Source: Deinococcus arcticus
GTDB taxonomy: Bacteria; Deinococcota; Deinococci; Deinococcales; Deinococcaceae
Direction: 5' to 3'
DNA length: 64,000 bases
Assembly (NCBI RefSeq): GCF_003028415.1
Contig: NZ_PYSV01000015.1
Span: 51,722-115,721, forward strand
Below the pieces are notes generated by a model, which saw nothing but the letters and a program-made list of their open reading frames with translations, made no database searches and was not told the origin of the DNA. Positions within the stretch are counted from its first letter, which is position 1. Every line of letters begins with the position of its first letter. This document shows, in pieces, positions 1 through 11,238 of the stretch. The translations under genes were made by a program, and so were the position numbers.

Positions 1-407
1 CCCGGATGCTGGGTGACCTGAGCACGCTGTCCAAGCATGTGGGGGCCAGCTTCACCCAGACCACCCCGCCCCGCACAGCCGCCCAGAGGGCTGAGGTCCA
101 GCGCCGCATTGATGTGGCGGCGGCCCGCGCCCAGCCCTGGCTGAACCTCGCCGCCAACGCCGACATCCCGGCGCGCGCCCTGGGCAGCTTGACCTTCAGT
201 GGCCTGGACCTGACCGTGGACCGGCCCGATCAGGCCCGCGTGGTGGCGCCCATCAGCCTGGGCCTGAACGATGCCCGCACCAACAGCGAAGACATTGAGG
301 GCGAACGCTACACCCTGACCGTGAACCTGGTGCGCTCGGCCCGGGGCTGGGCCGTGAAGGACTGGACGCTGGACGAGCGCGGCGGCGAGCTGTACGAGGA
401 GGAATAA
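1..407 (+). CDS. Hypothetical protein, 3' part only
   Basis: The reading frame is open to the left edge, so the gene probably begins outside the window. An ATG at position 6 exists, but no ribosome binding site can be seen before it. About 133 C-terminal residues are visible. They are hydrophilic, with an Ala/Arg-rich helical stretch followed by alternating strands (RYTLTVNLVRSARGWAVKDW) and an acidic tail. I do not recognise a family. The strand-rich end resembles a small secreted or periplasmic beta domain, but this is only an impression. It ends about 95 nt before the next gene. Confidence 0.55.
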   Translation, partial: RMLGDLSTLSKHVGASFTQTTPPRTAAQRAEVQRRIDVAAARAQPWLNLAANADIPARALGSLTFSGLDLTVDRPDQARVVAPISLGLNDARTNSEDIEGERYTLTVNLVRSARGWAVKDWTLDERGGELYEEE

Positions 408-489
408 GGGCCGGAAGGCAGCTGCCCTCCACGCTCTTTCCTGTGGTGGGGTGGCGGGCGGTGCCCGGTCAGGCCCAGCCAGAGGAGGC

Positions 490-495
490 CACAAT
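490..495 (+). promoter_or_regulatory. Leaderless-type -10 (CACAAT) of the nucleotidyltransferase gene
   Basis: CACAAT lies 6 nt before the GTG at 502, the spacing of other leaderless promoters here, though the first bases differ from TANNNT. A purine-rich AGGAGG at 483-488 is also present but 13 nt from the start, which is long for a ribosome binding site. Confidence 0.4.
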
Positions 496-501
496 GGGGG
501 C

Positions 502-1296
502 GTGTCCGCCTCTGCCCTGACTGAACTGCTGGCCCTGGACACCCGGCTGCGTGCCGCCCTGCAGGCCGAGGCACGGTTCTCGCATGTGGTCGCCTACGGC
601 AGCGTGCCGCAGGGCGCGGCCGACGCCTGGAGTGACCTGGACTACTGGGCGTTTCTGACCCCCGGCGCGCAGGTGGAGGCGCGGGACTGGCTGGCCGACC
701 ACCTGGACGTGCAGCACTTTGTGGTCAATGAATTCGGCACCCCCACCGCCCTGCTGCCGGGCCTGCGCCGCGTAGAGCTGCATGTGGTCGGCGCAGAGCG
801 TCTGCCCGGGGTGGAGGGCTGGACCCCGCAGCACGTGCGGCCCGGCCGCATGCTGGTCAAGGACACGGACGGCCAGCTGTCCCGGCATCTGGCGGTGCTG
901 GCCGCGCGCACCCCCGACCCGGCGGGCGAGGCGCAGCTCATTCTGGACCGGCTGCTGAACTGGCTGGCCTTCGGGCTGAATGTGCTGGCGCGCGGCGAGC
1001 GCATCCGCGCCCACGAGCTGCTGGGGTGGGTACAGGGCGGGCTGCTGCGGCTGGCCCGCTTGCAGGTGGGCAACACCGACCACTGGCCGAATGTTTCGCG
1101 CGGCGCCGAGGCCGAACTGGGGGACGCTGCCCTGGCGCGCTACGTGGGCGTCACGGCTGGCCTGGACGATCTGGAAGTGGCCTACCAGGGCGCGGTGAGC
1201 TGGACCCTGGACCTCGCCCGCACGCTGCACCTGTACCTGAATCCGGTCCTGGCGGCCGAGCTGGGGGAACACTGCCCTGGCCACCCGCGTACCTGA
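502..1296 (+). CDS. Nucleotidyltransferase-domain protein (lincosamide nucleotidyltransferase-like)
   Basis: The N-terminal third has the polymerase-beta-type signature: Gly33-Ser34, ten residues, then Asp45-x-Asp47 (SDLDYWAF), the metal/NTP-binding site of minimal nucleotidyltransferases. The C-terminal half is helical and looks like the substrate-binding part of Lnu(B/F)-type or uncharacterised nucleotidyltransferases, so it would move an NMP group onto a small molecule or protein; the substrate is unknown. I chose GTG 502 (264 aa) over ATG 451 because similarity begins just after 502 and a -10-like hexamer sits 6 nt upstream. The gene is followed by a strong palindrome (1437-1466) that may terminate it. 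Confidence 0.72.
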   Translation: MSASALTELLALDTRLRAALQAEARFSHVVAYGSVPQGAADAWSDLDYWAFLTPGAQVEARDWLADHLDVQHFVVNEFGTPTALLPGLRRVELHVVGAERLPGVEGWTPQHVRPGRMLVKDTDGQLSRHLAVLAARTPDPAGEAQLILDRLLNWLAFGLNVLARGERIRAHELLGWVQGGLLRLARLQVGNTDHWPNVSRGAEAELGDAALARYVGVTAGLDDLEVAYQGAVSWTLDLARTLHLYLNPVLAAELGEHCPGHPRT

Positions 1297-1734
1297 GAGC
1301 ATGAAATGGCCCCTGATCCACCTGCTGCTGAATCTGCTGACCCTCAGAGCCAAGTGGCGCGCGGTGGGGGCGCGCTGGCGCGAGCAGCGCCGCTGGGCGC
1401 GGGGCAGAGCGGCGGCGGACCCTCATACGGGTTCCGAAAAATTCCGTAACGAGTTACGGAATTTTTTCGACCGAAGGGAGCAGGAAAAGATGCGGATTTC
1501 CGGGAATTGGGCTGGAACAGCGCCGAAGGCGGGGAACATCCGGCTCTTTCCCGGATGTGACGGAAATGAACGGAATCCGTATCACTTCACCCCCGGCCAG
1601 GACGCCGGCAGCGGCGCGGGGCACGTCTGAGCCTGCTGCCCCCCGGGGCCCCCCGGCTGGGCCTGGGGCTCGCCGCACTGGGGCGGCCCGGGTACATCAA
1701 CCTGGGCCACGGCACTGATCTGCCCGGCAAGGGC
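1297..1734. other. Gene-poor spacer with several palindromes
   Basis: Besides the 1437-1466 palindrome it holds ACATCCGG (1536-1543) paired with CCGGATGT (1551-1558), and the palindrome ACGGAATCCGT (1570-1580). From about 1627 the bases already read as coding in the frame of the next gene. No convincing additional gene is seen. Confidence 0.5.
1437..1466. terminator. Perfect 14-bp AT-rich palindrome; possible terminator
   Basis: AAAAATTCCGTAAC at 1437-1450 and its exact reverse complement at 1453-1466 are separated by GA only. The right arm ends in a run of T, so it could terminate transcription in either direction. It could equally be a two-fold binding site. It is notably AT-rich against its GC-rich surroundings. 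Confidence 0.5.
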
Positions 1735-2589
1735 GTGGACGACCTGAAGGCCCAGACCTGGGCCGTGCTGGACGCAGCCTGGGCGGCGGGACTGCGGTAC
1801 TTTGACGCCGCGCGCAGCTACGGCCGCGCCGAGGCCTTTCTGGGCGGCTGGCTGGCGGCGCGGGGGCACAGCGGGGCCGTGCTGGGCAGCAAGTGGGGCT
1901 ACACCTACGTGGCCGACTGGCGCGCGGACGCCGAAACCCACGAGGTCAAAACGCACGACCTCGCCACGCTGGACCGGCAGTGGCCCGAGACCCAGGCGGC
2001 GCTGAGCCGCGTGCCGGACCTGTACCTGATTCATTCCGCCACGCTGGACTCGGGGGTGCTGGAGAACCGGGCGGTGCTGGAACGCCTGGCCGAGCTGGCC
2101 GCCCAGGGCGTGCGGGTGGGCCTGAGCACCAGCGGCCCTGGGCAGGCCGACACCCTGCGCCGGGCGCTGGCGGTGCGGGTGGACGGCGTGTGTCCCTTTA
2201 GCGCGGTGCAGGCCACCTGGAACCTGCTGGAGCCCTCGGCGGGCGCGGCCCTGGCCGAGGCGCACGCGGCGGGCTGGACGGTGGTGATCAAGGAGGCCGT
2301 GGCCAACGGCCGCCTCAGCGCGCGCGGCCTCGGTGGGCAGGGCGATGTACCGCCCCCCCTGGCCGGGGTGGCCCGCGACCTGGGCGTGACCCCGGACGCC
2401 GTGGCCCTGGGTGCCGCGCTGGCGCAGCCCTGGGCGGATGTGGTGCTCAGCGGCGCCAGCACGCCGGAACAACTTGGGCAGAATCTGGCGGCGCTGCAGG
2501 TGTCGGTGACCGCCGAGCCCCTGCGCTCGGCGCTGGTGCAGGACCCAGCGGCCTACTGGGGGGCCCGGTCCGCCCTGCCCTGGACCTGA
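1735..2589 (+). CDS. Aldo/keto reductase family protein
   Basis: A TIM-barrel NAD(P)H-dependent oxidoreductase. Visible family features are a GLRYFDAARSYG segment holding the catalytic Asp and Tyr, GSKWGYTYVADW after strand 3, DLYLIHSA, and GASTPEQL near the cofactor site. Coordinates start at GTG 1735. However, the same frame reads on upstream from about 1627 with family-like sequence (RLGLGLAALGRPGYINLGHG), and no ATG, GTG or TTG exists there before the in-frame stop at 1567. The real start is therefore probably further upstream, perhaps the CTG at 1627. Substrate unknown; family assignment is good. Confidence 0.8.
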   Translation: MDDLKAQTWAVLDAAWAAGLRYFDAARSYGRAEAFLGGWLAARGHSGAVLGSKWGYTYVADWRADAETHEVKTHDLATLDRQWPETQAALSRVPDLYLIHSATLDSGVLENRAVLERLAELAAQGVRVGLSTSGPGQADTLRRALAVRVDGVCPFSAVQATWNLLEPSAGAALAEAHAAGWTVVIKEAVANGRLSARGLGGQGDVPPPLAGVARDLGVTPDAVALGAALAQPWADVVLSGASTPEQLGQNLAALQVSVTAEPLRSALVQDPAAYWGARSALPWT

Positions 2590-2600
2590 GGGCTGGGACT

Positions 2601-2626
2601 CCCCCCCGGCTTCCCTGGCGGGGGGG
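2601..2626 (+). terminator. GC-only hairpin after the aldo/keto reductase
   Basis: Seven C (2601-2607) can pair with seven G (2620-2626). There is no T run, so terminator activity is uncertain. Confidence 0.3.
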
Positions 2627-2690
2627 CGGTGCCCCCAACGGGCCCTGTGCCCGCCTGCGCCCGGCCCGGACGGAGGGTGCTGGCCCCCGC

Positions 2691-2696
2691 CATAAT
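2691..2696 (+). promoter_or_regulatory. Possible -10 (CATAAT) of the TPR/GGDEF-like gene
   Basis: CATAAT stands out in a very GC-rich spacer, 57 nt before the ATG at 2754. No clear -35 is seen. Confidence 0.3.
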
Positions 2697-2753
2697 GGCA
2701 GCTGTGTCGCCGCGCACCGCAGTCACTTCCACGCCCCCTGCTGGGCGGGCCTG

Positions 2754-4520
2754 ATGACGGACCTGCCCCCGGAGCTGTCGCACTACGAGGCCTATCTGCC
2801 CCAGCGGCGCACCCCGGAGCGGGTGGACGCCCTGCTGGACCTGGCCGGCGGCACCTTACCAGTTGAGGACGCCACTTCTTTGCTGGACCATGCGCGGACG
2901 CTGGCCCTGGAACTGGCCGACGAGGCGCGGGCCGCCCACACGGAGCTGCGGCTGGCCCTGCTGCAAGGCGGCGAGGCGGCCCTGGGTCACGCCCGGTCCG
3001 CGCAGGCCCGCTTTGAGCGCCTGAACGACACCCCGCTGGAAACGCAGTGTGCGCTGCGTCAGGCCGAACTGCTGACCCCGCTTCCGGTGCAGGCCCTGAC
3101 GGCCAGCCTCGTGGCCGCCACCCTGGCACAGGAGGCCGGCGACGATGAGCTGCGGGCCCAGGCGCAGCGCCGGGCCGGCGAACTGTACAGCCGGCTTGGC
3201 GATGACCGGGCGGCCATCAGCGCCTACGAGCAGGGGCTGATCCTGACAGATGACCAGAAGCCCCAGGCCCGGGATCTGCCGGTGCTGCTGGCCCTGGGGA
3301 GTCTGCACATGCGCGCCAACCAGCCCGACGAGGCGTTCCGGGCCTACCGCATGGCCGGGCACCTGGCCCACCTGGAAGGCACCCCCGAACACGCCGACGC
3401 GCTGGGCGGCCTGGGCGTCTCCCACGGCTTCCAGGGCGACCACGCCCGCGCGCTGCAGTTTCTGGACCGGGCGGCCCGGCTCAGCTCGCTGCTGGGCGAC
3501 CACCGCCGGCACACCCGTTACCTCAACCTGATGGCCTCGGCCCACGCCCGACGCGACGAACACGCCCAGGCCACCGAGGTGTTTGGGCAGAGCATGAGCG
3601 CTGCGGGGACTTCTGGACAGCCGGACATTCTGGTGATCACCCTGCTGAACGTGGCCGAATACCTGCTGAACCAGGGGCGGCACGACGAAGCGGCCACCCT
3701 GCTGGACCAGGCGCTGACCCTGAGCCAGCGGGCCCGGCTGGCCGGCGCCGAACGCCGCGCGCAGCGGCTGCTGGTCACGCTGGCCCTGGCCAGAGGTGAC
3801 GCGGCCCGGGCCCTGGCCCACGAGCAGGCGTGGTCGGCGCTGGAACTGGAGGCGCAGGCTGACCGGCACGGGCGCCAGCAGCAGGTCCATGAGGCCACGG
3901 CGCAGGCCGAACTGCAGCTCGCGCTGCGGCGCGAACGCCGGGAGGTCCGGGCCAGCCTGGCCGCAGCGCTGGGCGAGGCGTCGGCGCGCGTGGACGAACT
4001 GCACCGTCAGGTGGAAGGCTGGAAGGGCAGCTCGCTGTACGACCTGCAAAGCGGCGCTCGTTCGCGGCTCTACGGCACCGAGCAGCTCACGCAGAACTTC
4101 AAGCGCAGCCTGCGCTCCAAGACGCACCTGTCGGTGGCGGTGGTGGGCATTGAGGTGGCCACGGCCAGCGTGGGGGGCGCCGGCCAATTGCTGGCAGAAA
4201 CCGTCTTGCAAACGGTCCGGCAGCTGCTGGAACAGAGCGTGCGTGAAACGGATCTGGTGGCCCGTTTCGACGAGTGGAAGTTCATGGTGATCTTTCCTGA
4301 AACCCCCACGTCTGGCGCCAGGATTGCCCTGCAGCGCCTGATCGAGGCCGCCGCCGCCCACGACTGGAAGGCGCAGGGCCTGGACTCACCACCGACCCTG
4401 TTTATCGGGCTGGCCGGCCGGGGCTTTCTTCAGGGCGCCCAGCTGCTGCTGGACGTGGCCGATGAGGAGCATTACCGCGCCCGGCGGCAGGGACCCAACC
4501 AGCTGTGTACCGCCGAATGA
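2754..4520 (+). CDS. TPR-repeat protein with degenerate GGDEF domain
   Basis: The 588-residue protein begins with about 380 residues of tetratricopeptide-type helical repeats (for example ALGSLHMRANQPDEAFRAYR and ALGGLGVSHGFQGDHARALQ), a protein-interaction scaffold. A helical linker of about 40 residues leads to a C-terminal domain (about 430-588) with the layout of a diguanylate cyclase. The expected GGDEF active site aligns with D506-E-W-K-F510 in RFDEWKFMVIFPE, so both glycines and the catalytic acidic pair are replaced. I infer that it does not make c-di-GMP and is a sensor or scaffold. No signal peptide or membrane span is visible, so it is probably cytosolic. It ends just upstream of a half copy of the inverted-repeat element. 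Confidence 0.8.
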   Translation: MTDLPPELSHYEAYLPQRRTPERVDALLDLAGGTLPVEDATSLLDHARTLALELADEARAAHTELRLALLQGGEAALGHARSAQARFERLNDTPLETQCALRQAELLTPLPVQALTASLVAATLAQEAGDDELRAQAQRRAGELYSRLGDDRAAISAYEQGLILTDDQKPQARDLPVLLALGSLHMRANQPDEAFRAYRMAGHLAHLEGTPEHADALGGLGVSHGFQGDHARALQFLDRAARLSSLLGDHRRHTRYLNLMASAHARRDEHAQATEVFGQSMSAAGTSGQPDILVITLLNVAEYLLNQGRHDEAATLLDQALTLSQRARLAGAERRAQRLLVTLALARGDAARALAHEQAWSALELEAQADRHGRQQQVHEATAQAELQLALRRERREVRASLAAALGEASARVDELHRQVEGWKGSSLYDLQSGARSRLYGTEQLTQNFKRSLRSKTHLSVAVVGIEVATASVGGAGQLLAETVLQTVRQLLEQSVRETDLVARFDEWKFMVIFPETPTSGARIALQRLIEAAAAHDWKAQGLDSPPTLFIGLAGRGFLQGAQLLLDVADEEHYRARRQGPNQLCTAE

Positions 4521-4592
4521 AATGCCCGGGTGAAGAAATGACGGCGTGAAAAGGGCGCCCCGCAGGGCCGGAGGAAACAGGGGCGGGCCAAC

Positions 4593-4745
4593 CCCTTAAG
4601 GACGTTGCCCCTCACGGTGCGACTGTTCAGGAGAGCACCGAACAGTCTCCACGCCCGGTGCAAAGTCCTTTGTTCGAGACTCGCTCTGCGGCGCAGCTGT
4701 TCCAGCCCGCTCGGTTGATCTAAAGATCAACAGCGAGCGACTTAA
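4593..4745 (+). repeat. Structured repeat element, half copy (copy A)
   Basis: This is closely related to the right half of the complete element at 15909-16203, in the same orientation. Outer stem: 4598-4611 with 4657-4670 (12 of 14 pairs). Inner stem: GACTGTTC (4621-4628) with GAACAGTC (4640-4647), loop AGGAGAGCACC. Then come a conserved block GCTGTTCCAGCCCGCTCGG, a small hairpin GTTGATC-taaa-GATCAAC and the terminal CAGCGAGCGACTTAA (4731-4745). The left inverted arm is missing. The end supplies the TAA stop codon of the minus-strand oxidoreductase gene. Confidence 0.85.
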
Positions 4746-5902
4746 TTCAGCGTCTCCGCCACCGCCTGGGCCAGTTCACGCGCCGCGTGCAGCCCCAGCG
4801 TGTCGGCGTGGGGGCCGCCCAGCAGCAGCCAGGTGTGCTCGTCCAGGGGTTCGAAGGTGGGGGGCCCATCGGCCCGGCCCCCCGGCAGGGCCAGCCACGC
4901 GCCGGGCACGTCGGCCAGGCTGCGGCCCAGGTGCAGGGCTTCTGTGGCCAGGGCAGGCACGGCGTCCATCAGGGCCACGAGGTCTTCCAGCGTTTCGCGC
5001 CGCAGGCCGGTGGGCACCCCGGTCAGCCCCCCGCCCGAAGGCTGGTAGCCGTGCGGATCGCGCCCGTGCAGCGGCGGAATCAGGGTATATGCGCCGTGCT
5101 GGGGGCGCAGGGTCAGGCCGCCCGCGCGCAGCACCGGACTGTGCGCCCCACTGGGCACGGCGAGGTGCGGGGTCTGGCGGTAGGCGCGGGCGTGGCGGGT
5201 GTGCACCCCCAGCGCGCATTCGGCCAGCCAGGGCCCCTTGGCCCCGGCCGCCAGCACCACGGCGCGGGCCGTGACCAGATGCGTCTCGTGCGTCACGATC
5301 TGGTGGGTGTTCGTGACTGTCAAGCGCTCCAGGCACAGCCCGCCCCCGGGCTGGGGCGCCGCGCGGGTGTTCAGCAGCAGGTCCGCCCCCGCGCGGATGG
5401 CCGCCTGCGCGGCGTGCAGGGCGGCGTGGCCGGGGCGGTACATCCCGGCGTCCGGGTCCAGTTCGGCCCAGGGCAGCGCGGCCGGGTTCACCAGGGCCCC
5501 CATGTCCGGCCAGCGCGCCAGGGTCTGGGCCGTGGGCACCCGGCCGGGGGCAGGCTCCGCGTGCAGGCTCACCAGTTCCCGGGCCTCCCAGCCGGTGCCG
5601 CCCAGGGCCTGCAGCGCCCCCCGGGTCCAGCGGGCGGCCCCGTGGTGCTCGGGCGCCAGGCCCGACAGGCTCCAGACCCCCGGGGCCAGAATGGTGGCGC
5701 CGTCCTCGTTGGGCAGTCCGCCTTCTTCCACCAGCAGCAGCCGCAGGGCCGGGGCCTGCTGGCGCAGAAACAGCGCCGCCGCCGCGCCCATGCGCCCGGC
5801 GCCCACCACCGCCACGTCGTAGGGGGACGGCGCAAAGGGCTGGCCCACATGGGCCCACACGCGGCCGGGGGCGGCAGGGAGCGGCGCACTCATAGCGGCC
5901 AT
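4742..5902 (-). CDS. FAD-dependent amino-acid-oxidase-type oxidoreductase
   Basis: A dinucleotide-binding beta-alpha-beta motif near residue 30 (DVAVVGAGRMGAAAALFLRQ) binds the FAD ADP moiety, and VVLAAGAKGPWLAE in the middle is typical of DAO/glycine-oxidase-like flavoproteins. At 386 residues it is the usual size for the family. It would oxidise an amine or amino acid with release of imine and H2O2 or reduction of an acceptor; the substrate cannot be told. ATG 5902 is used, with an alternative at 5893. The stop codon is provided by the end of repeat copy A, so the last residues may have been set by that insertion. The gene is monocistronic and divergent from the SpoIID gene. Confidence 0.8.
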   Translation of the reverse strand: MAAMSAPLPAAPGRVWAHVGQPFAPSPYDVAVVGAGRMGAAAALFLRQQAPALRLLLVEEGGLPNEDGATILAPGVWSLSGLAPEHHGAARWTRGALQALGGTGWEARELVSLHAEPAPGRVPTAQTLARWPDMGALVNPAALPWAELDPDAGMYRPGHAALHAAQAAIRAGADLLLNTRAAPQPGGGLCLERLTVTNTHQIVTHETHLVTARAVVLAAGAKGPWLAECALGVHTRHARAYRQTPHLAVPSGAHSPVLRAGGLTLRPQHGAYTLIPPLHGRDPHGYQPSGGGLTGVPTGLRRETLEDLVALMDAVPALATEALHLGRSLADVPGAWLALPGGRADGPPTFEPLDEHTWLLLGGPHADTLGLHAARELAQAVAETLN

Positions 5903-6011
5903 GATGCCGCGCCGGCGCGCCCGGCCCCCGCATGGCCCAAGGGCGGCTCAAGGCGGCCGGTGCCGGGCGCTTTCTCACCGGGCTGTCAGATGGCGGTGCC
6001 GGTGCGCTGCG

Positions 6012-6017
6012 TATACT
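6012..6017 (+). promoter_or_regulatory. -10 element TATACT of the SpoIID/LptD-like operon
   Basis: TATACT ends 11 nt before ATG 6029, so the mRNA would have at most a few leader bases. It precedes a tightly linked three-gene operon. Confidence 0.5.
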
Positions 6018-6028
6018 CGGCCTTGATC

Positions 6029-7308
6029 ATGCCTGAAGGAACTGTTCTGCTTCCCGAAGTGCCGGGGAGCCGCCGCTGCCTGCGCCGCGTTTCTGCAGGC
6101 CCCTGGGCCCGCGCCGCCGCCGGGGCCCTGGCGCTGCTGGCCCCGGCGGCGGGCGCGCTGAACGTGCGGGTGCTGGTGGCCAGTGGTCCGCAGCTGACGG
6201 TGCGGGTGCCGCTGACGGCCCCGGCCACGCCGGGGCTCAATCCTCCAGGCTTGGGCACGCCGGCGCCCCTGGCCCCCACGGGCCCGGCCTCCACCCAGAC
6301 CTGGACCGTGGGCGTGGCCGGCGGGCAACTGACCCTGAACGGCCAGCCCACCGGCAACGCCGCGCTGTACCTGCCGCCCGCGCCCGGGGCCACCGTGGAC
6401 ATCGCCGGGCGGAGCTACCGGGGGGGGCTGCACCTGCGCGCCGAGGGGGGCAAGGTGCAGGGCATCAACGTGGTGGACGTGGAAGACTACCTGCGCGGCG
6501 TGGTGCCGGCCGAGATGCCCGCCTCGTGGCCCCCGGCGGCCCTGGCAGCGCAGGCGGTGATTGCGCGCACCTACGTGGCCGCCCGGCTGAACCCGGCCGC
6601 GCCCTACGACACCTGCGCCACCGAAAGCTGCCAGGTCTACCCCGGCCTGGGCGCCGAGAAACCGCAGACCGACGCCGCTGTGAACGCCACGCGCGCCCAG
6701 GTGGTGGCCTACGGGGGCCGGGCGGCCAGCACCTATTTCAGCAGCGACTCCGGGGGCTTCACGGCGTCCAGCGCCGAGGTCTGGGGCGCGGCCCTGCCAT
6801 ACCTGAACGCCAAGGCCGATCCCTTTTCGGCCGGGGGCCCGCGCGCCCGCTGGCGCCTGGAGGTGCCGCAGAGCAGGGTGCAGGCCCTGGCCGGGGAATA
6901 CGGAGTGCGCACCCCACTGAAGGGCGTGGCCGTGAGCCGCGTCAGTGAATCGGGACGGCCGCTGGAAGTGACCCTGAGTGCGGCCGGGGGCACCGTCAAG
7001 CTCTCGGGCGCCCGCGCCGGGGGCTTCGTGCGTGCGCTGGGGGCACCGGGCACCCGGGTCACGCTCTCGGGCCTGAGTCCGCTGGTTCTGGAGGGCAACG
7101 GCGCCGGGCACGGCGTGGGCCTGTCGCAGTACGGCGCGCTGGGGCTGGCGAAAGCGGGCTACACCCACCTGCATGTGCTGGGCTTTTACTACCCCGGCAC
7201 CAGCCTGGGCACCCTGGCGGGGGGGGACGGAGGCCGACCAGCCCTGGCGGTGGGCCCAGGCCTGCCGGACCTGAACCCGCTGGCCGCCGCGCGCCCCGGG
7301 ACCGCCCA

Positions 7309-7312
<4 letters not shown>
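6029..7312 (+). CDS. SpoIID/LytB domain protein, secreted
   Basis: 427 residues. A hydrophobic signal-like stretch (about 26-43) is followed by a linker rich in Pro and Ala and then a SpoIID domain: INVVDVEDYLRGVVPAEMP, QAVIARTYVAAR, TYFSSDSGGFTASS, GHGVGLSQYGALGLA and the C-terminal FYYPGT. SpoIID enzymes are lytic transglycosylases acting on denuded peptidoglycan; in non-sporulating bacteria their role is in wall remodelling. The start at ATG 6029 follows a TATACT box. The last codons overlap the LptD-like gene by four bases (GTGA), implying translational coupling and a shared envelope function. Confidence 0.88.
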
Positions 7313-10083
<2,771 letters not shown>

Positions 10084-10097
10084 CCCCTGGAGGATCT

Positions 10098-11180
10098 ATG
10101 CGCCGCCTGCTTCTGACCCTGGGCCTGCTGACCGCGGGCACCCTCACCGCCTGCACCGGCACCGAGGAAACCACGCCGCCCCTGCGCCTGGTGGTGCTGG
10201 AAGGCGCGGCCACCCTGCGCGCCCTGAACCTGACCACCAGCGCGGCGGCCGCGGCACCCACCGTGACCCCCGGTCCCACGGCGGCTGTGACGGGCGGCCT
10301 GAGTGTGCACCCCACCGCCGACGCCCGGCAGTTTCTGCTGGTGCGCACCGAGGCCGCCGAGCGCCGCACGCCGGACCTCGCGGTGAGCACCACCTTTCCG
10401 GCGCCTGGCTTCACGCCGGTGTGCTTCACGCGCGCCGCGCAGAACCCGGGGCTGGACCGCCTGCTTGTGCTCAGCGACTGCAGCGGCGCGCAGCGCCTGA
10501 GCCTCTACCAGGACGCGCGCCTGGTCTGGCAGACCCCGCTGCCCTTGTTTCTGGCCCCCACGCCCGGCGTGGCCACGCCCCCGGTGCGGCTGGCCGTGCA
10601 GGGCGAGGTGGGCGTGGTGGCCCGCCCGCGCCTGGGCGGCGGCAGCGAGGTGCTGCGCGTGGCGGTGCCGGTGGGGGGCGCCGCGCCCCAGGTCAGCGAG
10701 CCGCAGCCGTCAGCGGCCATCTACGATCTGGCGGCCTACGGAAGCGACCTCCTGGCCGCCACCGACACAGGGGTACAGCGCCTGAATGCCGCCGGGCTGC
10801 CCGACCCCGCCACCACGATCAGCGCCCTGGGCACGGCGCGCTATGACCGCCTGTGGACTGGCGCCCCCGGCCGCCTGCTGGCCGCGTGGCGCAGTGACGT
10901 GGGCACCGGCCTGGGCCCCCAGCCCCTGCGGGTGTGGAACGGCACATCCACCGAGGCGAACAGCGCCGCCACCGTGGCCACCTTCAGCGACCTGCGCGAC
11001 CTCACCTTTACCCCCGACGGCTTTCTGTACACCCTGACGGCCAGTACCCTCACCCGCCTGGATACCCTGCGCGGTCTGCAAAGCGGCGCCTGGAACCCGG
11101 TCACCCTGCCGGGCCCCTTCAATGACGCCCGCAGCCTGACCTGGGTGGTGCCGCCGGAAGCGCCGTCAGGGGGGCCATGA
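10098..11180 (+). CDS. Lipoprotein of unknown function, probable beta-propeller
   Basis: 360 residues. The lipobox LTAC with Cys near residue 17 follows a short hydrophobic signal, so it should be lipid-anchored in the envelope. The body has repeated strand-turn segments (YDLAAYGSDLLAATDTGVQRL, FSDLRDLTFTPDGFLYTLTA) that look like a WD/YVTN-type propeller. It sits 14 nt after the LptD-like gene with a clear GGAGG at 10087-10091, so it is the third gene of that operon and may be a partner of the barrel. No family is recognised with confidence. Confidence 0.75.
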   Translation: MRRLLLTLGLLTAGTLTACTGTEETTPPLRLVVLEGAATLRALNLTTSAAAAAPTVTPGPTAAVTGGLSVHPTADARQFLLVRTEAAERRTPDLAVSTTFPAPGFTPVCFTRAAQNPGLDRLLVLSDCSGAQRLSLYQDARLVWQTPLPLFLAPTPGVATPPVRLAVQGEVGVVARPRLGGGSEVLRVAVPVGGAAPQVSEPQPSAAIYDLAAYGSDLLAATDTGVQRLNAAGLPDPATTISALGTARYDRLWTGAPGRLLAAWRSDVGTGLGPQPLRVWNGTSTEANSAATVATFSDLRDLTFTPDGFLYTLTASTLTRLDTLRGLQSGAWNPVTLPGPFNDARSLTWVVPPEAPSGGP

Positions 11181-11219
11181 GCCATGGGCTGTGGGGGTGA
11201 GCCCCATGGCTCATGGCCC
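11172..11219. terminator. Perfect 17-bp inverted repeat between convergent genes
   Basis: GGGCCATGAGCCATGGG (11172-11188) pairs exactly with CCCATGGCTCATGGCCC (11203-11219), loop 14 nt. It overlaps the stop codon of the lipoprotein gene and lies just after the convergent serine-hydrolase gene, so it can end both transcripts. It lacks a T run. Confidence 0.55.
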
Positions 11220-11238
11220 GGAGCCCACAGCCTGAACC

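Noticed and set aside
1301..1630. Possible 109-residue gene starting MKWPLIHLLLNLL
   Set aside because: It has no binding site or promoter, and its middle is built from the 1437-1466 palindrome.
4787..6028. Long N-terminal extension of the SpoIID frame
   Set aside because: It runs antisense through the FAD oxidoreductase gene; the signal peptide and TATACT box place the start at 6029.
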